From contig JAKAEE010000023.1 in NCBI GenBank assembly GCA_021820065.1, forward strand, positions 2,770 to 45,278: 42,509 bases of DNA, given 5' to 3'. The DNA is from Bacteroidota bacterium (GTDB lineage Bacteria; Bacteroidota; Ignavibacteria; Ignavibacteriales; Melioribacteraceae). The notes beneath the pieces were generated by a model that did not search any database, was not told the DNA's origin, and saw nothing but the letters and a program-made list of their open reading frames with translations. The translations under genes and the position numbers were made by a program. Below are positions 24,423 to 32,449 of the stretch, one piece after another (position 1 is the first letter of the stretch; every line of letters begins with the position of its first letter).

Positions 24423-26872
24423 TTTACTACTATATTATAAATTTTATTCGGCACATAAATTTCTTTAACTACCTGTTTGCCTTCCGTATGATTTTTAACT
24501 CTTTCATCAGCAAAGACAATTTTCTTCGCATCGTCTTGAGGTAAGTTTACAGACATCTCAATCTTTGCTCTAACTTTTCCGTTGACCTGAACTGCAACTG
24601 TTACGTTATCGACGCTTAGAGCTTTTTCATCGACTCCAAAAGTTAACGGCTTCTCAAAAAGAGATTTTTCTTTTCCAATCAATCGCCAGCATTCTTCGCC
24701 AAGATGCGGTGCCAACGGCGAAAGCATAAAAGCAAATCTTTCTAACGAATAGGTTTGAAAATCTTTTCTGCACTCGTTTAGATTCTTAAGTTCGTTCAGC
24801 AATTCCATAAGCGCGGCTACGGCGGTATTAAATCTGAAATTGTCGATCTCAACGCTGACTTTTTCCAGAGTTTGATTAGTCTTTCTGTAAATTACTTTTT
24901 CCGTCTCGTTCAACTCATCAAGATTATATTTTTCTTTCGACGGATTTTCCTTCGCAACATTGCTGTATGATTCGAACATTGAATAAGTCCGTTGAACAAA
25001 ACGATCAACACCGATTATACCTTTGTCGCTCCAATCACCGCCGAGTTCGTAAGGTCCCATAAACATTAAATACATTCTGAAAACATCCGCGCCGTAAGTT
25101 TCGATAAACGAATTCGGATCCACAACATTGCCGCGCGATTTAGACATTTTGGCGCCTTGATTCGTTATAGTTCCCTGATGAATGAGCTTCGTGAATGGTT
25201 CATCGCTGTTTACCAATTTTATATCGCGCAAAAATTTGTGAATGAATCTCGAATACAACAAATGCATAACGGCATGTTCGGCGCCGCCGACATAAGTGTC
25301 AACGGGTGTCCACTCATTTGCAAGTTTTGGATCGAACATTCCTTTGTCGTATCGCGGATTTAGATAACGTAAGTAATACCATGACGAATCCACAAACGTG
25401 TCCATCGTATCAACGTCGCGTTCGGCTTCTCCTCCGCACTGCGGACATTTTGTGCGAACGAATTCTGAATTTCCGGCTAGCGGTGAACCGCCTTCCGGTT
25501 TGAAATCCACATTATACGGCAGCACGACCGGCAATTGATTTTCCGGAACTGCAACCTCGCCGCATTTATCACAATGAACAACCGGTATCGGTGTGCCCCA
25601 GTAACGTTGACGAGAAATCAGCCAGTCGCGCAGACGGTAGTTAATTGTTTTCTTGCCGATTCCTTTTTCTTCCAGCCAGTTAATAATTTTTTTCTTTGCA
25701 TCATCAACATATAACCCGTTAAGGAAATCGCTGTTCATTGCCGGTCCATCTTCGGTATAAGCTTTGCCGTCAAAATTTTCCGGCGGCTGAACTGTTCTTA
25801 TAATCGGCAAACCAAATTTTTCAGCGAACTCCCAATCACGTTCATCTTGTCCCGGCACAGCCATAATCGCTCCGGTACCGTAAGTCATAAGAACATAATC
25901 GGCAATCCAGATTGGAATCTTTTTTCCATTCACGGGATTGATTGCAAACGCGCCGGTATCAACACCGGTTTTTTCTTTTCCGGTTGAAGTACGATCAATT
26001 TCCGTCATCGACTTAATTGAATCTCTGTACGCCTCAACCTTTCCTTTGAATTCAGCTGTCGTTAACTTATCAACAAGCGGATGCTCTGGCGCCAAAACCA
26101 TGTATGTTGCGCCGAAAAGCGTATCCGGTCTTGTAGTAAAAATTTTTATCGATTCACTGCTGCCGTAAATTTTGAAATCAACTTCTGCGCCGTAACTTCT
26201 TCCAATCCAGTTAGTTTGCATGATCTTGGTTTTTTCAGGCCAATCAATTTTATTCAGACCTTCGAGAAGTTCATCGGCATAATCGGTGATCTTGAAAAAC
26301 CATTGAGTAAGATTTTTTTGTACGACTACTGTTCCGCATCTTTCGCAAGTGCCGTCGCTTAAAACTTGCTCACGCGCCAAAACGGTTTGATCTTTTGGAC
26401 ACCAGTTTACCGGCGCATTTTTCCTATACGCCAATCCTTTTTTATATAGTTGAAGAAACAGCCATTGGTTCCATCTGTAATATTCGGGAACGCATGTCAT
26501 AAGATCGGCATTCCAATCGTACATTGTGCCCATGCGTTTTAGCATCACGCGAATATCTGAAATATTTTTTAGTGTGCTGTCTTGCGGATGAACACCGGTT
26601 TTGATCGCATAATTTTCTGCCGGAAGGCCGAATGCATCAAAACCCATCGGTTCAAAAACATTGTAACCCTGCAGTTTCTTGTATCTTGCCCAAGTATCTG
26701 ACGGGCCATAATGATACCAATGCCCAATGTGCAGTTTGGCGCCGGATGGGTAAATAAACATGTTTAAATGATAAAGCTTGTTGCTCAGATTAGAAAGGTC
26801 GGTTTTATATATTTCCTTTTCTTCCCAAAACTTCTGCCATTTAGATTCAACTTCTTGGAACGGGTATCTCAT
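24419..26872 (-). CDS. leuS: Leucyl-tRNA synthetase
   Basis: Class I synthetase, about 817 aa from the chosen start. HIGH-type LHIGH is at 47-51 (YPSGAKLHIGHWYHYGPSD), two zinc-type Cys-x2-Cys clusters are visible (CPKDQTVLAREQ region with CERC, and CDKC with CPQC), the editing domain carries TGTGAIMAVPGQDERDWEFA, and KMSKS occurs as GAKMSKSRGNVVD. The C-terminal anticodon-binding region is complete. The frame is open upstream to 26923, but family N termini begin near MRYPFQEVESKWQKFW, so the ATG at 26872 is preferred; no strong ribosome-binding site supports either. It heads the leuS-MNT-HEPN-serS run. Confidence 0.96.
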   Translation of the reverse strand: MRYPFQEVESKWQKFWEEKEIYKTDLSNLSNKLYHLNMFIYPSGAKLHIGHWYHYGPSDTWARYKKLQGYNVFEPMGFDAFGLPAENYAIKTGVHPQDSTLKNISDIRVMLKRMGTMYDWNADLMTCVPEYYRWNQWLFLQLYKKGLAYRKNAPVNWCPKDQTVLAREQVLSDGTCERCGTVVVQKNLTQWFFKITDYADELLEGLNKIDWPEKTKIMQTNWIGRSYGAEVDFKIYGSSESIKIFTTRPDTLFGATYMVLAPEHPLVDKLTTAEFKGKVEAYRDSIKSMTEIDRTSTGKEKTGVDTGAFAINPVNGKKIPIWIADYVLMTYGTGAIMAVPGQDERDWEFAEKFGLPIIRTVQPPENFDGKAYTEDGPAMNSDFLNGLYVDDAKKKIINWLEEKGIGKKTINYRLRDWLISRQRYWGTPIPVVHCDKCGEVAVPENQLPVVLPYNVDFKPEGGSPLAGNSEFVRTKCPQCGGEAERDVDTMDTFVDSSWYYLRYLNPRYDKGMFDPKLANEWTPVDTYVGGAEHAVMHLLYSRFIHKFLRDIKLVNSDEPFTKLIHQGTITNQGAKMSKSRGNVVDPNSFIETYGADVFRMYLMFMGPYELGGDWSDKGIIGVDRFVQRTYSMFESYSNVAKENPSKEKYNLDELNETEKVIYRKTNQTLEKVSVEIDNFRFNTAVAALMELLNELKNLNECRKDFQTYSLERFAFMLSPLAPHLGEECWRLIGKEKSLFEKPLTFGVDEKALSVDNVTVAVQVNGKVRAKIEMSVNLPQDDAKKIVFADERVKNHTEGKQVVKEIYVPNKIYNIVVK

Positions 26873-26971
26873 TTGATCTGTATTAGTTATTAAAATCGGA
26901 TTCAAACTTATCAAAAACGGCATGGTTTATCAAGGAAGTCTGTAATTGTCAAATTCCGGTTCTTTTAATTT

Positions 26972-27006
26972 CTTTTCACTTTTCATAACTTATAACAGTT
27001 AATTAA
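26972..27006. repeat. Heptanucleotide array in the leuS/DUF433 divergent promoter region
   Basis: Consecutive 7-bp units CTTTTCA, CTTTTCA, TAACTTA, TAACAGT, TAATTAA. The first two are identical and the next three share TAA. It sits between the divergent leuS and DUF433 genes, where promoters should be. Confidence 0.45.
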
Positions 27007-27021
27007 GGTAATAAAGAAAAA

Positions 27022-27219
27022 ATGAGAACCTATAAACGAATAAGTCTTGATCCGAATAAAATGGGCGGTGTTCCGTGTATTCGAGATTTGCGAATGCCTG
27101 TTGCTACAATTATTGAAATGTTAGCTGAAGGATATGACCCACAACAAATATTGAAAGAGCATCCCGAACTCCAAATTGAAGATATACAGGAAGCGCTGCA
27201 TTTTGCAAAAGAAGTATAA
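27022..27219 (+). CDS. DUF433 family protein (VapB-like antitoxin)
   Basis: A 65-residue protein with the DUF433 layout: RISLDPNKMGGVPCIRDLRMPVATIIEMLAEG followed by DPQQILKEHPELQIEDIQEALHFAKE, a winged-helix-like DNA-binding domain. In many genomes it precedes a DUF5615 (PIN-like) toxin. Here the downstream partner survives only as a C-terminal fragment that starts within the last codons of this gene in the +1 frame. The C terminus is slightly short for the family, so the same deletion may have cut this gene. Confidence 0.85.
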   Translation: MRTYKRISLDPNKMGGVPCIRDLRMPVATIIEMLAEGYDPQQILKEHPELQIEDIQEALHFAKEV

Positions 27220-27431
27220 TAACCGCTGATACAGATTTTAGTTTTATCCTTTCCAAATGGAATTCTAATTTGCCATCCGTCATTCTTCTCAGATTTCTTC
27301 CTTACAGACCGGAAATTCAATTTACTGTCATTTCAAAAATAGTAACGCAATACGAAGCCGAGCTTTCCCAAGGCTCACTTGTATTAATTGAGCCTGACCG
27401 TGTCCGCATAAGAACACTTCCCCTACTATAA
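27216..27431 (+). pseudogene. Truncated DUF5615 PIN-like toxin remnant (C-terminal part only)
   Basis: A continuous frame of 71 codons ending at TAA 27429-27431 has no start codon of its own. Its translation runs IITADTDFSFIL, then LPSVILLRFLPYRPEIQF, and ends LVLIEPDRVRIRTLPLL. This matches the second half of DUF5615 proteins: the TxDxDF acidic motif, the PSVILLR strand and the C-terminal GALVxIEPDRVRxRPLP. The N-terminal half with the first conserved Asp is missing. The frame begins in the last codons of the DUF433 gene, as expected from a deletion joining the antitoxin end to the middle of the toxin. Confidence 0.75.
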
Positions 27432-27506
27432 AAATCAAATTTGGTGTTTAATTTCCATTCGTCTTTTCATAATTTGCTTTATGAATAAACATGAATCGAG
27501 GAAACA

Positions 27507-29546
27507 ATGAAAAAATTTGTAACTCTCTTACTTTTACTTCTTTCAATCATTTCGCTTAACGCCCAGCAAAAACATGCAATGACCGTCGACGACATGTGGA
27601 ACATGAAGCGCATCGGCGACTTCGACCTTTCACCCGACGGCAAAACAATTGCATTCAGCGTAACTACCTACGACATGGAAAAAAATAAAGGCAACACAGA
27701 TATTTATTTGATAGATGCCGATGGACAGAATTTGCGCCCGTTCAAAAACAGCGATGAAAATGAAAGCGCGCCAAAGTTTTCTCCCGACGGCTCCAAAATT
27801 TCGTATGAATACAAAGACCAAATTTGGATTGCCAATCCGGACGGTTCGGATGCGAAACAATTAACGAATCTTTACACCGGCGCATCGGGAATGGTTTGGT
27901 CGAAAAACGGAAAAAACATTTTGTTTGTGTCGAGCGTTTATCCGGATTGCAAAACTCAAGAGTGCAATGAAGAACGCGACAAAGAAGCTGCCGCTAGCAA
28001 AGTGAAAGCAAAAATTTTTACGGAATTGATGTACCGCCATTGGAACGTTTGGCGTGGAGACAAGAGAAGCCACTTATTCTTGATGAATCTTGAAACAAAA
28101 CAAACCAAGGACTTAACCGAAGACAGTTACGCGGATGTTCCGCCGATTGCACTTGGCGGAGATCAAGATTATTCGTTGTGTCCGACCGATCAGGAAATTG
28201 CTTTCACTGTTCACACAGACGCTTGGAAAAAAGGCAGCGATACACAATTAGCTGTCAGCACAAACAATGATGTTGTAGTGATTAATCCAACGCACGGCGT
28301 ACTGTTCGATCAAATTTCTACAAGCAAAGGAAACGATAACGAACCCGTTTACTCGCCTGATGGAAAGTTTATCGCGTTTCGTTCTTCGCCGCGCGCCGGA
28401 TTTGAGTCCGATAAACAATCAATCGTACTTTACGATCGAGCCACACACAAGACAACTAACTTAACTTCCAAGATCGATTATTCAGTAGGACAAATACTTT
28501 GGTCGCCGGATCAAAAATATATTTACTTCGATGCCGATCGCGAGGCATATCATTCCATTTTCAAAGTTAACGTTGCAACCGGTGAATATTCAGTGCTTGT
28601 TAAAGACGGCTTCAATACCAACATGAAAATTTCTGCCGACGGCAAAACACTTTATTTTGATAGACAGCAGACAACTCTGCCGACGGAAATCTTTTCTGTT
28701 AACACGGACGGAAGCGATCTAAAACAAATCACTTCAGTCAACCATGAACTGTTATCGCAAATTCAGTTCGGTGACTTCAGCACATTCTGGAGTGCGGGCG
28801 CGGCTGGCGCAAAGGTGCAGTCAATTTTAGTCAAGCCGCCGTTCTTCGACGCTAACAAAAAATATCCGCTCATATTTTTGATTCACGGTGGACCGCAAGG
28901 AAACTGGCCGGATGAGTTTCATTACAGATGGAACTTGCAATTGTTTTCATCAAAGGGTTACGTTATAGTTGCAACAAATCCGCGCGGAAGCACCGGCTAC
29001 GGACAAAAATTCACAGATGAGATTTCCGGCGATTGGGGCGGAAAAGTTTACACTGATTTAATGAACGCATGCGATTACGCGCTCAAGACTTACAAATTCA
29101 TCGATCCGAAAAACACTTTTGCAGCCGGCGCATCATACGGCGGTTATATGATCAATTGGCTCGAAGGTCACACTTCAAGATTTAACGCGGTTGTTTCTCA
29201 CGACGGTGTTTACGATATGGAAGCGATGTTCGGCGCAACCGAGGAATTGTGGTTCCCAATTTGGGAAATGAAGGGCAAACCGTGGGAGAACAGAACTTTG
29301 TACGAAAAATGGTCGCCTAACAGATTCGTGAAAAATTTCAAGACCCCAATGTTAATCGTTCACGGCGCAAACGATTTCCGAATTCCCGACACACAAGCGA
29401 TGGAATTGTTCACTGCGCTCCAGTTGAGAGGCGTTCCGAGCAAGTTTCTCTACTTCCCTGATGAATACCATTTTGTAACTCATCCGCAAAACGCGCGTTT
29501 GTGGTGGAATACGATTTTCGATTGGTTTGATCAATACAAAAAATAA
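27507..29546 (+). CDS. Exported S9-family prolyl oligopeptidase-like peptidase
   Basis: A 679-residue serine peptidase of the dipeptidyl-peptidase / acylaminoacyl-peptidase group. A signal peptide (KKFVTLLLLLLSIISLNAQ) is followed by a WD40-like beta-propeller (about 30-420, repeated FSPDGxxIA-type blades) and an alpha/beta-hydrolase domain. The catalytic triad is Ser543 (AGASYGGYM), Asp623 (HGANDFRIP) and His655 (DEYHFVTHP). Export puts it in the periplasm; there is no T9SS tail. CGAGGAAAC precedes the ATG. Role: degradation of oligopeptides, complementing the surface aminopeptidase encoded earlier. Confidence 0.93.
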   Translation: MKKFVTLLLLLLSIISLNAQQKHAMTVDDMWNMKRIGDFDLSPDGKTIAFSVTTYDMEKNKGNTDIYLIDADGQNLRPFKNSDENESAPKFSPDGSKISYEYKDQIWIANPDGSDAKQLTNLYTGASGMVWSKNGKNILFVSSVYPDCKTQECNEERDKEAAASKVKAKIFTELMYRHWNVWRGDKRSHLFLMNLETKQTKDLTEDSYADVPPIALGGDQDYSLCPTDQEIAFTVHTDAWKKGSDTQLAVSTNNDVVVINPTHGVLFDQISTSKGNDNEPVYSPDGKFIAFRSSPRAGFESDKQSIVLYDRATHKTTNLTSKIDYSVGQILWSPDQKYIYFDADREAYHSIFKVNVATGEYSVLVKDGFNTNMKISADGKTLYFDRQQTTLPTEIFSVNTDGSDLKQITSVNHELLSQIQFGDFSTFWSAGAAGAKVQSILVKPPFFDANKKYPLIFLIHGGPQGNWPDEFHYRWNLQLFSSKGYVIVATNPRGSTGYGQKFTDEISGDWGGKVYTDLMNACDYALKTYKFIDPKNTFAAGASYGGYMINWLEGHTSRFNAVVSHDGVYDMEAMFGATEELWFPIWEMKGKPWENRTLYEKWSPNRFVKNFKTPMLIVHGANDFRIPDTQAMELFTALQLRGVPSKFLYFPDEYHFVTHPQNARLWWNTIFDWFDQYKK

Positions 29547-29558
29547 AAGGGGAATAAA

Positions 29559-29897
29559 ATGAATTACGATCCAAGAGATTACGAAGTTCAGTATGACACA
29601 GAAGAAAAAGTTGAACAAGGCAGCAAGTACGTAGAAGAACGTCTTTGGAAAAAAGTTGAAAAAGAAGGAAGCCGAATTAGATTTGCCGATGATGTAAAAG
29701 CGCTTTTCCGTTACATGAAAGACAAAAGTGTTGCGTGGTACCGTAAATCAATTGTTGTCGGCGCGCTGATTTACTTTATCAGTCCAATAGATGCCATTCC
29801 GGATTTCGCACCGTTCTTTGGATATCTTGACGATCTCGGAGTCATCACCGCGGTCATTGCGTTCATGGGAAAAGAAATTTCATCGTACTACGATTAA
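29559..29897 (+). CDS. YkvA / DUF1232 family membrane protein
   Basis: A 112-residue protein whose second half contains the DUF1232 signature VVGALIYFISPIDAIPDFAPFFGYLDDLGVI. The N-terminal half is highly charged (EEKVEQGSKYVEERLWKKVEKEG). One or two short hydrophobic helices are present. Function of the family is unknown. GGGG in AAAGGGGAATAAA precedes the ATG, 12 nt after the peptidase stop, so it is probably co-transcribed with the peptidase. Confidence 0.88.
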   Translation: MNYDPRDYEVQYDTEEKVEQGSKYVEERLWKKVEKEGSRIRFADDVKALFRYMKDKSVAWYRKSIVVGALIYFISPIDAIPDFAPFFGYLDDLGVITAVIAFMGKEISSYYD

Positions 29898-29938
29898 ACA
29901 AAATTAAAATTACAAAACAGCCGAAGCCGGGATTATTA

Positions 29939-31072
29939 ATGGATATAATTGTCAAAGAAGTAAAAATAAAAAGCGATTTAAAAAAATTTATCCGCTTCCC
30001 TTTCGAGATTTACAAAGACAATAAGTATTGGGTGCCTCCGTTGATCATGGATGATCTGAAAACTTTACGAAAGGAAACGAATCCCGCATTTGATTTTTGC
30101 GAAGCGAAATATTGGCTGGCATACAAAGACGAAAAAATTGTCGGGCGAATTGCTGGGATCATTAATCACAAGTTCAACGAAAAGTGGAATCAAAAGAGTG
30201 CGCGCTTCGGATGGTTTGATCTAATTGATAATGAAGAAGTTGCTAAAAATTTATTCAGCACCGTCGAACACTGGGCAAAAGAAAAAGGAATGACAAGTAT
30301 TCATGGTCCGCTTGGTTTTACCGACATGGACGGCGAGGGACTTTTGGTTGAAGGGTTTGATGAACTTTCAACTTTCGGATCGATCTACAATCATCCGTAC
30401 TATCAGAAGCTCGTTGAAAAATTGAATTATCACAAAGATGTTGACTGGCTTGAATTTTCTGTTACTCTTAATAAATCAATTCCGGAAAAAGTTTCCCGCA
30501 TAGCGGAAGCTGTAGCCACTAGAGAACATTTGAAATTCTTGCGGGTGAAAAAAGCAAAAGAAATTCTTCCCTACGCACGTGAAATTTTCTATTTGATCAA
30601 CAATGCTTACAAAGACCTTTATGGATTTGTTGAGCTAACCGATAAACAAATTGACATGTACGTTAAAGCTTATTTCGGTTTCATAAAACCGGATTACGTT
30701 CCGGTAATTTTGGATGAGAATAACAAAGTTGCAGCGTTCGGAATTACGATGCCCTCACTTTCGAGAGCAATTCAAAAAAATCACGGTAAACTTTTCCCGT
30801 TTGGATTTATTCATGTGCTGAGAGCAATGAAAAATAATCCCAATGTCGATCTTTATCTAACTGCTGTTCGCCCGGATTTGCAAAACAAAGGCGTAAACGC
30901 CATGCTGATTAATGAAATGAATAATGTGTTCATAAGAAATAATATCAGAATGGTCGAGACAAATCGCGAGTTGGAAGAAAATGCCAAGATCCAAGCTCAA
31001 TGGAAATTCTACGATACCCGTCAGCACAAACGAAGAAGATGTTACAAGAAAGAGCTTGTTTCCATTAAGTAG
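29939..31072 (+). CDS. GNAT-superfamily N-acetyltransferase-like protein
   Basis: A 377-residue soluble protein of the large GNAT-like group. The N-terminal part carries EIYKDNKYWVPPL and FWLAYKDEKIVGRIAGIIN-like strands (KYWLAYKDEKIVGRIAG here), then HGPLGFTDMDGEGLLVEGFDE, and the C-terminal part has an AVRPDLQNKGVNAMLINEM acetyl-CoA-binding-like segment. The acceptor is unknown. It starts 41 nt after the YkvA-like gene and may belong to the same transcript. Confidence 0.75.
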   Translation: MDIIVKEVKIKSDLKKFIRFPFEIYKDNKYWVPPLIMDDLKTLRKETNPAFDFCEAKYWLAYKDEKIVGRIAGIINHKFNEKWNQKSARFGWFDLIDNEEVAKNLFSTVEHWAKEKGMTSIHGPLGFTDMDGEGLLVEGFDELSTFGSIYNHPYYQKLVEKLNYHKDVDWLEFSVTLNKSIPEKVSRIAEAVATREHLKFLRVKKAKEILPYAREIFYLINNAYKDLYGFVELTDKQIDMYVKAYFGFIKPDYVPVILDENNKVAAFGITMPSLSRAIQKNHGKLFPFGFIHVLRAMKNNPNVDLYLTAVRPDLQNKGVNAMLINEMNNVFIRNNIRMVETNRELEENAKIQAQWKFYDTRQHKRRRCYKKELVSIK

Positions 31073-31196
31073 TAAAAGATTTTGAAACAAGAAAATGAAT
31101 CGAGCGAATTTTTTAACAACAAAATTGTAATGGGTTCACTTTCGTTGACATCACTGAAAATCAGCAACTTCTAAAAGCGTGTCTTAGTTTGATTAA

Positions 31197-31219
31197 TAGC
31201 ACTATTATTCGTACTATTA
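31197..31219. promoter_or_regulatory. Putative operator of the Phd/RelE-type module
   Basis: TAGCAC (31197-31202) and GTACTA (31211-31216) form an imperfect palindrome with an 8-bp spacer. ACTATTA also occurs as a direct repeat at 31201-31207 and 31213-31219, 12 bp apart. The site lies about 27-49 bp before the antitoxin ATG, where autoregulatory Phd/YefM proteins bind. AAAGGG before the ATG is the probable ribosome-binding site. Confidence 0.4.
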
Positions 31220-31245
31220 CCGGTGTTAAATAAAGGGTTATTATT

Positions 31246-31503
31246 ATGAGTCAAGCAATTACTGCCAATGAACTAAAAACGCGCGGAGTTGCCGCAATAA
31301 GCGAAGCCACTTCCGATGATAGAGAAGTTTTCGTAACTGTACGCGGTAAGAACCGTTATGTTATACTTCCGGTTGAAAAATACAACTACCTTCGCGAGTG
31401 CGAGCTGGACGCAGCTATTCTTGAAGCTAAGGACGATTTGAAAAAGGGCAAATACTTCCAAGAATCGGTTGAGAAACATATTAAGCGGATCACTCGTGGC
31501 TAA
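31246..31503 (+). CDS. Phd/YefM-family antitoxin
   Basis: An 85-residue antitoxin: the N-terminal Phd/YefM DNA-binding part (ITANELKTRGVAAISEATS, REVFVTVRGKNRYVILPVEKYNYL) and a helical, charged C-terminal tail (LEAKDDLKKGKYFQESVEKHIKRI) that would wrap the toxin. It probably represses its own operon through the repeats just upstream. It overlaps the toxin gene by 8 bp, a common coupling in type II modules. Confidence 0.9.
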   Translation: MSQAITANELKTRGVAAISEATSDDREVFVTVRGKNRYVILPVEKYNYLRECELDAAILEAKDDLKKGKYFQESVEKHIKRITRG

Positions 31504-31768
31504 GCTCATCTTTACAGAAAGTTATAATAGAAAGGCAAAAAAATTTTTCAAGCATCATCCGCAGATCATTAAGCAATACGAAAAAACTCTCAAGCTTCTC
31601 GAAATCAATCCTTTTCACTCTTCATTAAGACTACATAAATTAGCCGGAAAGCATGCCGACATTTATTCTGTTTCAATAAATATTTCGTATAGAATCACGA
31701 TCGACTTTATAATCGAAAAGGACACCATCATTCTTATTGATGTCGGCTCTCATTCCGAGGTTTATTAA
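31496..31768 (+). CDS. RelE/YafQ-like mRNA-interferase toxin
   Basis: About 90 residues from the GTG at 31496 (AKLIFTESYNRKAKKFFKHHPQ). It has the RelE/ParE fold pattern: LRLHKLAGKHADIYSVSINISYRITIDFI, then TIILIDVGSHSEVY. The basic and aromatic residues near the C terminus (SYRIT and the final His and Tyr) are those used for ribosome-dependent mRNA cleavage in RelE/YafQ relatives. The start is ambiguous because no ATG exists near the expected N terminus; the chosen GTG overlaps the end of the antitoxin gene. Confidence 0.85.
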   Translation: MAKLIFTESYNRKAKKFFKHHPQIIKQYEKTLKLLEINPFHSSLRLHKLAGKHADIYSVSINISYRITIDFIIEKDTIILIDVGSHSEVY

Positions 31769-31821
31769 AGTTGACAACAGCGGTAAAAGAATTCGAGAAA
31801 AGATAATTTAAGAGAGCAATT

Positions 31822-31902
31822 ATGTCATTGAACTTTTCGCGAGAGCAGATTAAACTTGTAACAGACTTACATTCAACATTAAACTTCATTAGAGAAAAAT
31901 GA
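31822..31902 (+). CDS. Possible 26-residue small protein overlapping the lipoprotein gene
   Basis: ATG at 31822 is preceded by AAGAGAG and encodes a 26-residue peptide (SLNFSREQIKLVTDLHSTLN then FIREK). Its stop overlaps the next start as ATGA at 31899-31902, a typical coupling. It is amphipathic and unlike any family I know. It could equally be the decayed end of a gene: a short frame at 31770 (TTG, then TTAVKEFEKR, stop) precedes it. Confidence 0.35.
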   Translation: MSLNFSREQIKLVTDLHSTLNFIREK

Positions 31903-32360
31903 TAGAAAAATTCAAAATACTGCTCTTCGCTTTCGTAATAGTAATGCTGTTTGGATGTAAAGATGCAGCAACAGATAACAATACAAATAAACCGGTATAC
32001 TTTCTTGTATCGGAAATTAATCCTACTCATAATGATTCTTTCATTCTGCCACTTACAAATCCCGAGGATATTAAGCATGCCAGAGAAATAATCTCTAATC
32101 CGGGCTCAACAAAGACGAAAATTGTTGTTGCAAAGATTGCAAAGGGCAACGGTCCTTACGTAAATAAAGATTTAATCGGCGGGAAAACGTGGTCGTGGCA
32201 TGTTACGGAATTTCTTAGCTTTGCCGATAACACTGCTGAAATTTATGACGGTAACCCAACCTATGTTGAAGAAAATCTTGATGAGTGGATTCGAATTACC
32301 TCTGGTACAATTGGATTTTGGACGTATACAATAAGCCAGGAAGTTAGTGTGTACGATTAG
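31899..32360 (+). CDS. Small lipoprotein, BP74-like domain
   Basis: A 153-residue protein with a lipoprotein signal peptide: hydrophobic ILLFAFVIVMLFG followed by Cys20 as lipidation site. The rest resembles the N-terminal domain of BP74-related proteins: a FLVSEINP strand, LTNPEDIKHAREIIS, and WSWHVTEFLSFADNTAEIYDG with YVEENLDEW and GFWTYTI near the end. That family assignment is from memory and moderate. Its ATG overlaps the stop of the 26-codon frame. It would sit on a membrane facing the periplasm or surface; function unknown. Confidence 0.7.
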   Translation: MIEKFKILLFAFVIVMLFGCKDAATDNNTNKPVYFLVSEINPTHNDSFILPLTNPEDIKHAREIISNPGSTKTKIVVAKIAKGNGPYVNKDLIGGKTWSWHVTEFLSFADNTAEIYDGNPTYVEENLDEWIRITSGTIGFWTYTISQEVSVYD

Positions 32361-32419
32361 AAATCCTATGATACAATAGCGGTTCAAACCGACCATCATT
32401 TTCATCAATTCATTTTTCC

Positions 32420-32427
32420 TATCTTTG
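32420..32427 (+). promoter_or_regulatory. Possible Bacteroidota-type -7 element (TATCTTTG)
   Basis: TATCTTTG matches the TAnnTTTG -7 consensus of Bacteroidota primary-sigma promoters and lies 22 nt before the Nudix ATG. No clear TTTG -33 element is seen at the right distance, so this is tentative. GAGGA before 32450 is the ribosome-binding site. Confidence 0.3.
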
Positions 32428-32449
32428 AACAAGTAATTTTGAGGAATAA

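Noticed and set aside
27022..27219. Intact DUF433-DUF5615 toxin-antitoxin operon
   Set aside because: The DUF5615 frame lacks a start codon and its N-terminal half, so only a remnant remains.
31734..32078. 114-codon minus-strand frame across the toxin/lipoprotein junction
   Set aside because: It runs antisense over the toxin end and the lipoprotein signal peptide; the translation is Cys/Phe-rich and lacks a start context.
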